Assembly (NCBI RefSeq): GCF_009664855.1
Contig: NZ_CP045928.1
Location: 4,992,331 to 5,056,330 of the forward strand
DNA: 64,000 nt
DNA from: Flavobacterium sp. SLB02
GTDB lineage: Bacteria > Bacteroidota > Bacteroidia > Flavobacteriales > Flavobacteriaceae
Direction of reading: 5' to 3'
Translations under genes and position numbers: made by a program
In this document: piece by piece, positions 36,103-43,793 of the stretch
How the letters are laid out: each line of letters starts with the position of its first letter
Position numbering within the stretch: the first letter of the stretch is position 1
Notes under the pieces: model-generated
The model's database searches: none
Seen by the model: the letters and a program-made list of their open reading frames with translations, nothing else
Told to the model about the DNA's origin: nothing

Positions 36103-36218
36103 CCGAAGCAAGTTGTTAAAATCAAGTAAATTTAGGATTAATAAAACTCAATTAGAGAAATATTCTACAATTTATTCGCCTTAATTCAGGAACTTTGCAG
36201 GAACAAAATTATTTAAAT

Positions 36219-37178
36219 ATGTCTGTTTTCAATCGCCTTTTGATTTGTTTCGTTTTAATTTCTGTAAATGCATTTTCTCAAAAAGAACAAAAATCTGCTT
36301 TTCAGGTTGTTCCGTTAGGAATAAAAGGTGGTATCGACGAAAAAAATCTTTCGGCTTATTTAGTGGCTCCAACAAATACGAATGATTTTATTGCTTTGGA
36401 TGCGGGAACTATAAATGCGGGAATCGAAAAAGCAATTGAAAACAACGTTTTTAAAGTTTCGACAAGCGAGGTTTTACGTAAGTATATTAAAGGATATTTT
36501 ATTTCGCACGCACATTTAGATCACCTTTCGGGATTGATTATTAACTCTCCTGCCGATTCTTCGAAAACAGTTTATGCCACTGAAAAATGTATGGAGATGA
36601 TGGAGAATCATTATTTTAATGATGAAACCTGGGCCAATTTTGGTGATAAAGGTCCCGGAACTCCATTGAAAAAATATCATTTTCAGACTCTGAATATAGG
36701 AGAAGAAACTCCAATTACCAATACAACTATGACGGTAAAAGCATTTCCGTTAAGTCATGTGAATCCGTTTGAAAGTACTGCTTTCCTTGTTAGAAATGGA
36801 GCATCTTATGTGCTTTATCTAGGAGATACGGGACCAGATGCTGTAGAAAAAAGCGATAAACTTAAATCACTTTGGACAGCGATTGCTCCTCTTGTAAAAA
36901 GCAAACAATTGAAAGGAATTTTTATTGAAGTTTCGTTCCCCAATGAGCAACCGGATCAATTCTTGTTCGGGCATTTAACGCCAAATTATTTGATGAAAGA
37001 GCTTCATACTTTAGAAAATTTGTCAGGAAAAGGAACTTTAAAAGGTTTCAATATTATTGTTACACATTTGAAACCGCCAACCAAAAACATCATCAAACTT
37101 AAAGAACAATTGCAAAAGCAAAATGACTTAGGGTTTAAGATTATTTATCCTGAACAAGGGAAAAAGTTTGAGTTGTAA
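36219..37178 (+). CDS. Exported class II cyclic-nucleotide phosphodiesterase-like MBL hydrolase
   Basis: Metallo-beta-lactamase-fold hydrolase of 319 residues. The start at 36219 (MSVFNRLLICFVLISVNAFSQ) gives a clean signal peptide; an earlier TTG does not. The metal-binding motif SHAHLDHLSG (about 100) and the later histidines in PLSHVNPFEST and VTHLKPPTKN, plus LGDTGPD, match class II 3',5'-cyclic-nucleotide phosphodiesterases (PDE1/CpdP type). It may degrade extracellular or periplasmic cyclic nucleotides, but activity is not certain. A near-consensus GAACTTTG lies 22 bases upstream. Confidence 0.85.
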   Translation: MSVFNRLLICFVLISVNAFSQKEQKSAFQVVPLGIKGGIDEKNLSAYLVAPTNTNDFIALDAGTINAGIEKAIENNVFKVSTSEVLRKYIKGYFISHAHLDHLSGLIINSPADSSKTVYATEKCMEMMENHYFNDETWANFGDKGPGTPLKKYHFQTLNIGEETPITNTTMTVKAFPLSHVNPFESTAFLVRNGASYVLYLGDTGPDAVEKSDKLKSLWTAIAPLVKSKQLKGIFIEVSFPNEQPDQFLFGHLTPNYLMKELHTLENLSGKGTLKGFNIIVTHLKPPTKNIIKLKEQLQKQNDLGFKIIYPEQGKKFEL

Positions 37179-37328
37179 AAAATTCCCGTTACAACATGAA
37201 ATTCGATCGTAGTCAATACTTTCGTATATGTTTTATACTATCCAATATTTCTAAAAACATATCAAGCATCACATAATTGTAAACAGAGACTTTGATGATT
37301 TGACAAGTCAAAGCTAGCTTATTAAGTT

Positions 37329-37628
37329 TTATTTAGAAGTATTATTTTGTAATATATCCAATGTCTGAGAAGAATTTCTTCCACTTAATGGATCAATAGA
37401 CTCAAAATTAAAATAAGATTTTACAACTGTCATTATTCTTTTATTTTTAACTATTTCGTTGAAATTTAGAAATTTCATTCGCTGATATTCTTCTCTCGGA
37501 ACCATTAAAAATTCAACATAGAAGTATTCAATATTAAAATTATCCTTTGCATTTGTACTGATTTCAATTTCTCTTCCATTTTCTATATGAACTTGAATAA
37601 ATCTATCATATAAACCCCATTCATAAAT
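37329..37628 (-). pseudogene. Out-of-frame 3' part of the lipoprotein gene upstream
   Basis: A 99-codon open stretch without a start codon (IYEWGLYDRFIQVHIENG ... SQTLDILQNNTSK, stop at 37329-37331). It begins where the upstream ORF ends. Removing one T from AATTTATGAA would fuse DVN to YEWGLYDRF in a single frame. Its composition and clean stop look like true coding sequence, so it is the C-terminal third of a broken gene. Confidence 0.65.
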
Positions 37629-38124
37629 TTACATCTTGCCCTGTATAGTAATCGGAACCTAATTCTTCTACACCATCAACTGTAGTTTTGTACTTGTCAT
37701 AAAATGACTTCATAAGTCTTTGAAGTTCTTTCTCTTGTCTAAATTTTGCATAACCTACGACTGCTTTAATCTTTTTCTTTTCGTCTATTTCAATATAAAT
37801 CCTATGGAAAAACAACTCATCAAAATGTGCTACGCTATCTTGTTTCTCTATAGTCTTATAACCACATCTTTTTACGCCAGTTGGCAAAACACTTCCAGTT
37901 TTTCTATCATACATTTTTTCATCTGTACATGAATAAGACTCTGTTGCTGTTGTATCAAATATTTTTGATGTCAGTTGTTTTGCATCTTCATTAAAATCCA
38001 TTATAGTTAAATCAAATTTGCATTTTGCTTTTAATATTTTAGGCTGTTCAAATTCTATTACTTTTCTTTTACACCCAATAATGAGTAAAATTAGAACAGG
38101 TATGATTTTAAAATGGCTTTTCAT
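37621..38124 (-). CDS. Lipoprotein of unknown function (probably frameshift-truncated)
   Basis: A predicted lipoprotein of 167 residues with signal and lipobox ILLIIGC (Cys at about 18), then a charged soluble domain. I do not recognise the family. The frame ends at DVNL, exactly where another frame continues with good coding character down to 37329, so the original protein was probably about 265 residues. It may be an authentic truncation or a base error in a short T run. Confidence 0.6.
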   Translation of the reverse strand: MKSHFKIIPVLILLIIGCKRKVIEFEQPKILKAKCKFDLTIMDFNEDAKQLTSKIFDTTATESYSCTDEKMYDRKTGSVLPTGVKRCGYKTIEKQDSVAHFDELFFHRIYIEIDEKKKIKAVVGYAKFRQEKELQRLMKSFYDKYKTTVDGVEELGSDYYTGQDVNL

Positions 38125-38295
38125 TTTCTTAAATTAATTGACAAAATTTTAATGCTATTATAGTGAAGCACTTTAAACTTCTTTGGGGAATTAAAAAAAG
38201 TGGACAAAATTTGTAATTCCCGCCCATATACCTTTTATATTCGAAAACCACACAAGAGAATTTGTGCGAAAGTTTGGAAAATCATTTCTAATTAA

Positions 38296-38835
38296 CTACT
38301 TCTTCGCGACAAATCTCGGATCAGATTCCATTACAGTTCCGCAATTGTCGCAGGTTCTCAATTCTTCTGAATTATAGAAATGCTCGAAATGTGGCAGGAA
38401 ATCTTTCTCGATATTATGGAGTTCAAAAAGCACTTCGTAGAGTTTGTGATTGCAATTGTCGCAATGCCAAAGCAATCCGTCAGTATATCCTTTTCCAGCA
38501 CGCTTGCGCTCGATTACTAAGCCTATAGAACCTTCTGAACGAACTGGAGAATGAGGGATTTTTGCTGGATGAAGGTACATATCTCCGGCATTCAATTCCA
38601 TTTCCTTACGCTCGCCATCTTCCTGAATAACCACTTTTATACTACCTTCGAGTTGATAAAAAAGCTCTTCGGTTTCGTTATAATGGTAATCTTTACGGGC
38701 ATTTGGACCCGCTACAATCATGACAATATAATCGCCTGAATCTACATAAAGATTTTTATTGGCTACAGGCGGTTTAAGTAAATGACGGTTTTCGTCAATC
38801 CATTTGGTTAGGTTGAAGGGTTTTGCTATTGACAT
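38296..38835 (-). CDS. nbaC: 3-hydroxyanthranilate 3,4-dioxygenase
   Basis: Iron-dependent cupin dioxygenase of 179 residues that opens the ring of 3-hydroxyanthranilate in kynurenine/tryptophan breakdown and quinolinate formation. Fe ligands fit the HYNETEELFYQLEG segment (His and Glu, about 51-64) and LHPAKIPHSPVR (about 92-103). Four C-terminal cysteines in CDNCN (about 129-133) and CDNCG (about 165-169) form the rubredoxin-like metal site of the bacterial enzyme. Length matches the family. Other kynurenine genes are not in the window. Confidence 0.93.
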   Translation of the reverse strand: MSIAKPFNLTKWIDENRHLLKPPVANKNLYVDSGDYIVMIVAGPNARKDYHYNETEELFYQLEGSIKVVIQEDGERKEMELNAGDMYLHPAKIPHSPVRSEGSIGLVIERKRAGKGYTDGLLWHCDNCNHKLYEVLFELHNIEKDFLPHFEHFYNSEELRTCDNCGTVMESDPRFVAKK

Positions 38836-38920
38836 TTTTAGTGGTACTGAGTTTCTATGAAGCTAAGTTAATGAAAAGTTTCCAGTCGCAGTCGCAGTTT
38901 TCAGTAACCGTGACTGAAAA

Positions 38921-40023
38921 CTATTTCATCTCCTTGATCAGATAAATATAAACCGGGAAATGATCACTAAAGCCAACTTCAGTTAAACTATGCCGAAGCG
39001 GATATCCTTTGTATTGCCCCGAGGTTGTAATGAGATAGGGTTTACTAAAAATACCGGCTTTCCAATATTTGAAGGTTGAAAAATCCGGTTTTATAATGGA
39101 TTCGGTTATGATGATCTGGTCGAAAATATCCCAGGAATCTCTAAAAGCTATCGTTCCCATGCCTTTATTTACCATTTCTTCAAACGGATTAAAAGTACCA
39201 AATTCGGGAACTTCGCTCTTTTTTGCTTTTGCTCCTAAAGCTACTTTCACACTTCGGTTAAACGGACCATCATTTAGATCGCCCATCGTCATGACTTTTG
39301 CATTGGGATTTATTTGTTGGAGCGAATCGATAATTTTTCGATTTAAACTTCCTGCCAATTCCCGGAACGGACTGCTCTTTTTTTCGCCACCTGATCTCGA
39401 TGGGCAGTGATTGACAATAATATGTATTTCCTCGCCTTCGAGAAAACCGGTTACTAAAAGCTGATCTCTTGTAAAAATTCGATTGTTATTGACTGTTTTT
39501 ATTTCGATTTCATCATCTGGTTCTTCTTTCTTTTCTTCTTTTGCAATTGTATTATTTTTATAGATATATAAAGGAATATTAGAATAAGAAGTGGGTCTGA
39601 AATATTTTTTTTTGATTAGAGTAAGGCCACATCAATTCCTGGTTTGTCAGGAGAATCAAAATGAATGATTCTGTAGTCAAGATGCTGTAATTTGGGTTGT
39701 TTGATTAAGTCTTCGATAATGCCGCGATTTTCGATTTCAGAACCTCCAATTATTGTTGGCGCATTGGGATTTTCAGGAGTTCCTATTTCTGATAAAACAC
39801 GGGAAAGATTTTTTAATTTTTGCTCGTATTTTTCCTTGGTCCAATGTTGTGCTCCATCAGGAGTCCATTCATCATCATGTGTTGTTGGATCATTTATAGT
39901 ATCGAAAAGATTTTCGAAATTATAAAACGCAACGGTATGAATGGTATACTTTTTTGACTGTGCATGTGAAATCGAAAGAAAAAACAGCGCAATAAAATAT
40001 ACCTGAAATCTAATAATCTTCAT
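38921..40023 (-). pseudogene. Endonuclease/exonuclease/phosphatase family protein, frameshifted
   Basis: The 5' part (40023 down to about 39615) encodes a signal peptide and the family start VAFYNFENLFDTINDP, then IIGGSEIENRG, ending DVALL-stop. The frame shifts at CTCTAATC followed by nine A (39605-39618) and continues as YFRPTSYSNIPLYIYKN through IIVNHCPSRSGGEKKSSPFR, VMTMGDLNDGPFNRSV and the final FSDHFPVYIYL (Asp/His catalytic end) to 38921. Restored, it is about 365 residues with all family motifs. The stop lies before the A9 run, so slippage at the run cannot rescue it. Confidence 0.88.
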
Positions 40024-40106
40024 GAACTTACTATTTTAAAAAGTTCAATTTAAGCAAATTAATTTATTTGTAAGATTTTTCTAATATTTTTATTTTTTAA
40101 AATCTC

Positions 40107-40114
40107 TATATTTG
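40107..40114 (+). promoter_or_regulatory. -7 promoter element of the LD-carboxypeptidase gene
   Basis: TATATTTG, consensus, 33 bases before the ATG at 40148. An upstream TTG start would overlap it. Confidence 0.5.
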
Positions 40115-40147
40115 TTTATCATTAATACTGAATTAGCAAAAGAAACA

Positions 40148-41152
40148 ATGAACATGAGCCAAAACCAACACTTCAAGAAACTCTTTCCTTTTTGTAAATT
40201 CATATTTCTTATTTTTGCTTTGCATTCATTCACTTGTCAATCACAACAAAACATGATAACACCACCTTATTTACAAAAAGGAGATACTGTAGCGATTTTA
40301 GCAACTGCAAGAAAAAATATCGACGATAACTTAAAACCTACCATAGATTTATTAAAAAGCTGGGGATTAGAAGCCGCTGTGGGAACCACAATTGGACTTG
40401 ATTTTAATCAACTTGCCGGAACTGACGAGCAGCGTGCTGCAGATTTCCAACATCAATTAGACAATCCTAATATTAAAGCAATCTGGTGTGTTCGCGGCGG
40501 ATATGGAACCGTGAGAATGATTGATCTATTGGACTTTACTAAATTCAAACAACACCCAAAATGGGTTATCGGGTTTAGCGATGTGACGGTTTTGCACAAT
40601 CATTTGAATACCATGGGCTATAAATCTATTCATGGTGTAATGCCCGTAACTATTCCGCGTGCTACTCCGGCTGCAATCAGCTCGATGAAGTCGAGTTTGT
40701 TTGGCGAGCCGTTATCGTATTCTGTAGCTCCGGATAAAATGAACCGTTTTGGCAAAGCAACCGGCGAATTGGTAGGCGGCAATTTATCTATTTTATATAG
40801 TTTATTAGGATCTCCATCGGCTATTGACTGCAAGGATAAAATTTTATTTATTGAAGATCTTGACGAATATTTATATCATATCGATCGAATGATGATAAAT
40901 TTGAGACGTAATGGCTGTATTGAAAACCTAAAAGGAATCATCGTTGGCGGAATGACCAAAATGAAAGACAACGAAGTCCCATGGGGCAAAAATGCGGTTG
41001 AAATCGTAGACGATGTGACTAAAAAATACAATATTCCGGTAATCTTTAATTTCCCGGCAGGACACATTCAGGATAACAGAGCGCTTATTATGGGAAGCAC
41101 CATTTCAATAGATGTTAATGAAACCGGAAGTACTGTTTCTTTTCAAAAATAA
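40148..41152 (+). CDS. LD-carboxypeptidase, peptidase family S66
   Basis: Serine peptidase of 334 residues (from ATG 40148) that trims tetrapeptide stems in peptidoglycan recycling; related to LdcA and MccF. Family motifs: GDTVAILATARK near the N-terminus, WCVRGGYGTVRMIDLLD, the nucleophile serine in WVIGFSDVTVLH (about 147), and the later Glu/His of the triad in LFIEDLDEYLYHIDRM and FPAGHIQDNRA. A hydrophobic N-terminal stretch (about 9-30, ending near HSFTCQSQQ) looks like a signal peptide, possibly with a lipid-modified cysteine, so it may act in the periplasm. Confidence 0.92.
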   Translation: MNMSQNQHFKKLFPFCKFIFLIFALHSFTCQSQQNMITPPYLQKGDTVAILATARKNIDDNLKPTIDLLKSWGLEAAVGTTIGLDFNQLAGTDEQRAADFQHQLDNPNIKAIWCVRGGYGTVRMIDLLDFTKFKQHPKWVIGFSDVTVLHNHLNTMGYKSIHGVMPVTIPRATPAAISSMKSSLFGEPLSYSVAPDKMNRFGKATGELVGGNLSILYSLLGSPSAIDCKDKILFIEDLDEYLYHIDRMMINLRRNGCIENLKGIIVGGMTKMKDNEVPWGKNAVEIVDDVTKKYNIPVIFNFPAGHIQDNRALIMGSTISIDVNETGSTVSFQK

Positions 41153-41208
41153 TAATTTCTTGTTTTCTTCCATTTAAGAAGAATCCAAAATACCACATAA
41201 AATCTCGT

Positions 41209-41264
41209 AAAGACGCACAGTCGCAAAGTTTTATTTAATTCTTTGCGACTTTGCATCTTTGCGT
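41209..41264. repeat. CGCAAAG-type inverted repeat
   Basis: Arms AAAGACGCACAGTCGCAAAG and CTTTGCGACTTTGCATCTTT pair at 18 of 20 positions around an AT-rich loop. Confidence 0.7.
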
Positions 41265-41309
41265 GCAAAACAAACTCAAAACTAATAACTCAAAACTCAT
41301 AACTTAAAA

Positions 41310-41681
41310 GTGGCTAAACATAATGAACTTGGGAAAAAAGGTGAAGAACTTGCTGTAGAATTTCTCCGCAAAGAAGGATATAAAATTTTAGATTGAAATT
41401 AGACTTTTCAGAAGGCCGAAATTGATATTATTGCGCAAAAAGAATCTCTTTTGGCCATAATTGAAGTGAAAACAAGATCAAGTTTAGATTTTGGTGCTCC
41501 GCAAGATTTTGTGAAACCAAAAAAGATTCAACTTCTTATAAAAGCAGTAAATGCCTACATAAACGATAGGGAAAAGGATTTTTGTGATGATTTAAACATT
41601 AGATTTGACATTGTATCCATTCATAAAAAAGGCGAAACATTTGTAATTGAACATTTTACAGATGCTTTTTATCATTTTTAA
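41310..41681 (+). pseudogene. yraN: YraN family (UPF0102) nuclease-like protein, two nonsense codons
   Basis: Starting at GTG 41310 the frame reads VAKHNELGKKGEELAVEFL, then GYKILD, TGA (41394-41396), Asn, TAG (41400-41402), and goes on TFQKAEIDIIAQKESLLAII with EVKTRSSLDFG to 41681. In intact homologues this spot reads like LDWNYTFQKAEIDI, so a Trp and a Tyr codon became stops. The rest (122 sense codons) has the normal length and the restriction-endonuclease-like E-x-D...E-V-K core. The frame is otherwise undamaged, so the loss is recent. Confidence 0.88.
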
Positions 41682-41701
41682 CATAATTTTTTATTGTTAT
41701 A

Positions 41702-41733
41702 TTTGTAACAAATTGTTTTTTTATTTATATTTG
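41702..41733 (+). promoter_or_regulatory. Promoter of the ACT-like protein gene
   Basis: -33 TTTG (41702-41705), 20-bp spacer, -7 TATATTTG (41726-41733). A second TATATTTG ends at 41705. Leader of about 60 bases. Confidence 0.65.
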
Positions 41734-41801
41734 CAGGAATTTATAACATCCCCTATTAACTAAACCACACAATTAAGTTACAAAAAAAAAGAAAAAAAAT
41801 T

Positions 41802-42458
41802 ATGAAAACCGTTTCTTCAATCGTCGAAAATTACATCAAAACAAAACCTTTTTTATTAAATGCGCTATCGCTTGGAATCATCAACCTGACGTCGCTTTCA
41901 CGGAACATTATGACCGAATTGGAAAGTGAATTTGGCAAAGAAGTGAAACAAGGTGCTGTTGTAATGTCGCTGAAACGACTCACGGAAGAATTAGATTTTA
42001 AACTGAACCATAAAATCAATAAAGTAATCAAGAATATTGGTGAAATCACAGTTCGATCTGAATTGACGGATTACACTTTTGCAGCTTCTGAAACTGTTTT
42101 AAACAAACAAGCCGATTTAATTTCTGACATTAATGCTTTATCTGATATATTTTATACCTCATCTCGTGGTGTAAATGAGACTAATATTGTGGTTAGCAGC
42201 AGTGTAAATCATTTGGTTGAAAAGCACTTTATGCGCGAAAAACTAATTCAGAAATTAGATAACCTGGCTTCAATTACTGTAAAATTACCAAAAGAAAACA
42301 TCGTGGTTCCGGGTATTTATTATTTCATTTTTCAACGTTTGGCCTGGGAAGGAATTATCATTAATGAGGTAATTTCGACTTCGAATGAATTCACCATTTT
42401 AGTTGGAGAAGATCAGGTTGATGTTGCTTTTAAGGTAATAAAAGACCTGAAAAACTAA
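41802..42458 (+). CDS. ACT-domain-like protein (aspartate kinase regulatory-like), function unknown
   Basis: Cytoplasmic protein of 218 residues. N-terminal half (1-75) looks like a winged-helix or helical unit (SLGIINLTSLSRNIMTELESEF ... VVMSLKRLTEEL is shown here in two pieces). The C-terminal half has an ACT-like beta-alpha-beta pattern (about 150-218, with YYFIFQRLAWEGIIINEVIS and FTILVGEDQVDVAFKVI), as in regulatory domains of aspartokinases. A second ACT-like unit may lie at about 75-145. Conserved in flavobacteria as far as I recall, without a proven function. Own promoter and terminator. Confidence 0.75.
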   Translation: MKTVSSIVENYIKTKPFLLNALSLGIINLTSLSRNIMTELESEFGKEVKQGAVVMSLKRLTEELDFKLNHKINKVIKNIGEITVRSELTDYTFAASETVLNKQADLISDINALSDIFYTSSRGVNETNIVVSSSVNHLVEKHFMREKLIQKLDNLASITVKLPKENIVVPGIYYFIFQRLAWEGIIINEVISTSNEFTILVGEDQVDVAFKVIKDLKN

Positions 42459-42498
42459 TAAATTTATCACAGAATCATTAAGATTCGTTATTATACTA

Positions 42499-42544
42499 AT
42501 CCTTTTATCTTTTCTTCTCCAGAAAGGTAAAAGGATTTTTTTTT
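42499..42544 (+). terminator. Terminator of the ACT-like protein gene
   Basis: Long stem AATCCTTTTA / TAAAAGGATT with an inner CTTTTC/GAAAGG extension, then nine T. Confidence 0.85.
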
Positions 42545-43026
42545 ACCCTTTAATTGTAAAATCGTCATTCTGTATGGCAGCAAATAAGAATATTCGCAAT
42601 AAATATTCATCTGAATAATTAATTTTACAAATTTAAGTTAAAAACATAGTCACCTGATAAAAAGGCTCTTACCACTGCATTTACTGGGATTCAGTATAAA
42701 TTTTATTAAAAAAGATAGAATTAAGTTTTTTTTAATAAAATTTATTGCGAATAATATTTTTATATATTTGCTAACCAGTCAGCAAATTAGAGTATCAAAT
42801 TTGATAGTATCATAATATAATTAGATTTAAATAAGGACTAATTAAATTAATGTTAGAAGCAAAGAACATAACGGCAATTATTGGCGAGTGAATTCAAAAA
42901 TGGTAAATGATGCATTACTTAAAGAAGAGTTTTTTTTACGAAAGTCAGAAATCTCATAATTATAGTGATTATCTAATTTGTGAAGCTGATTGCAGGAAAT
43001 TACGAAAAGAAGCGATGGGGGGGTAA
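42545..43026. other. Non-coding region with an orphan promoter
   Basis: No intact gene. It has a consensus -7 TATATTTG (42763-42770) overlapped by the dyad TTTGCT-N8-AGCAAA (42767-42786), and the perfect palindrome TATCAAATTTGATA (42793-42806). The following 200 bases look like worn-out coding sequence leading into the sigma-factor remnant. Confidence 0.5.
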
Positions 43027-43195
43027 TTGCCTCCAAAACGAAAGCAAATTTTTAAGATGTCCCCAGAACAAAGGCATGAGTTACGAAGAAATCAGTCAGG
43101 AACTCGGCATCACAATCAATATAGTCAAGAACCAAATGAGTAAAGCATTAGAATCGATGCGGGTCTTTTTTCAGGTTCATGACCAAATTATCTAA
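43027..43195 (+). pseudogene. ECF sigma factor remnant (region 4)
   Basis: TTG CCT CCA opens LPPKRKQIFKMSPEQ, the start of sigma region 4.2 in FecI-like factors. A one-base shift near 43072 follows, then KGMSYEEISQELGITIN-IVKNQMSKALESMR, the helix-turn-helix. Region 2 and the promoter-melting part are not recognisable upstream. A decayed gene; the ORF that can be drawn from 42980 mixes the wrong frame in its first third. Confidence 0.7.
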
Positions 43196-43218
43196 ACCAA
43201 AAAACCACATTTAACCAT

Positions 43219-43247
43219 TAAAATCACTCTTTCCGGGTGATTTTTTT
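43219..43247 (+). terminator. Terminator after the sigma remnant
   Basis: AAATCAC / GTGATTT stem followed by eight T. Confidence 0.7.
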
Positions 43248-43299
43248 TGCTTAACTGCAAAGAACGCAACAATGAGGACGATAAATCGTAAGATATACC

Positions 43300-43744
43300 A
43301 GCAATCATGATGCCAACTTTACAGGAGGAACTCCAATTGAACTTTTTGGCGGTAAAAGGATCTATAGCTACATTCCTCGTTGCCGCTTACATGAAATCTG
43401 TTCCGATGATTTACAACTATTTCGCCAAAACTCCAATCGACTGGTCAACTGCAGATTCAGAAATGCTGGCTCAATACAAGAAAATAATTGCTTTCAGAAA
43501 CTCAAGTACTGCTATAAAAAAAGGAACTTATACCGGATACAGCAGCGATGCTGTAAGTGCTTTTACAATGGTAAAAGATGCTGAAAAAGTTTTAGTGTTT
43601 TCGAACTTAACTAATAATGATGCAAAATATCTTGTTGCAAATTCATTAAAAGGAACATGGAAAGATGCTTTTACAGGAAATGCAGTAACTCTTGGCACTG
43701 AAATTACATTATTTCCTTTTCAATACTTAGTATTGAAGAATTAA
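43300..43744 (+). pseudogene. Alpha-amylase (GH13) remnant
   Basis: The first part reads SNHDANFTGGTPIELFGGKR in one frame (from 43300), including the GH13 region IV SNHD. It then shifts frame near 43355 and continues SIATFLVAAYMKSVPMIYN in the frame that reaches the stop. Directly after MIYN it jumps to YFAKTPIDWSTADSEML, which shows loss of the usual GQEVG... segment. The C-terminal beta domain follows intact to QYLVLKN. Catalytic barrel residues before region IV are absent, so no enzyme can be made. It lies 49 bases before the intact GH97 gene. Confidence 0.8.
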
Positions 43745-43768
43745 TACTGCGCAACTTTAAAATTAAAT

Positions 43769-43776
43769 TAGATTTG
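43769..43776 (+). promoter_or_regulatory. -7 promoter element of the GH97 gene
   Basis: TAGATTTG, consensus, 17 bases before the ATG. Possibly newly important since the upstream gene decayed. Confidence 0.45.
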
Positions 43777-43793
43777 CAAAAAACTAAATAAAC

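Noticed and set aside
39605..39618. Programmed frameshifting at the A9 run of the exonuclease gene
   Set aside because: In the translated direction the TAA comes before the A run, so a ribosome or polymerase slip at the run cannot avoid the stop.
41394..41402. Selenocysteine or stop-codon recoding at the yraN TGA
   Set aside because: A TAG follows two codons later, homologues are expected to have Trp and Tyr at these positions, and no SECIS-like structure is evident.
42980..43195. Intact 71-residue DNA-binding protein
   Set aside because: Only its second half matches sigma region 4. The first third is in the wrong frame relative to LPPKRKQIFKMS, so it is a remnant.
43307..43744. Intact 145-residue protein
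   Set aside because: Its first ~15 residues are a frame-shifted reading of GH13 sequence (NHDANFTGGTPIELFGG in the other frame) and the catalytic barrel is missing.
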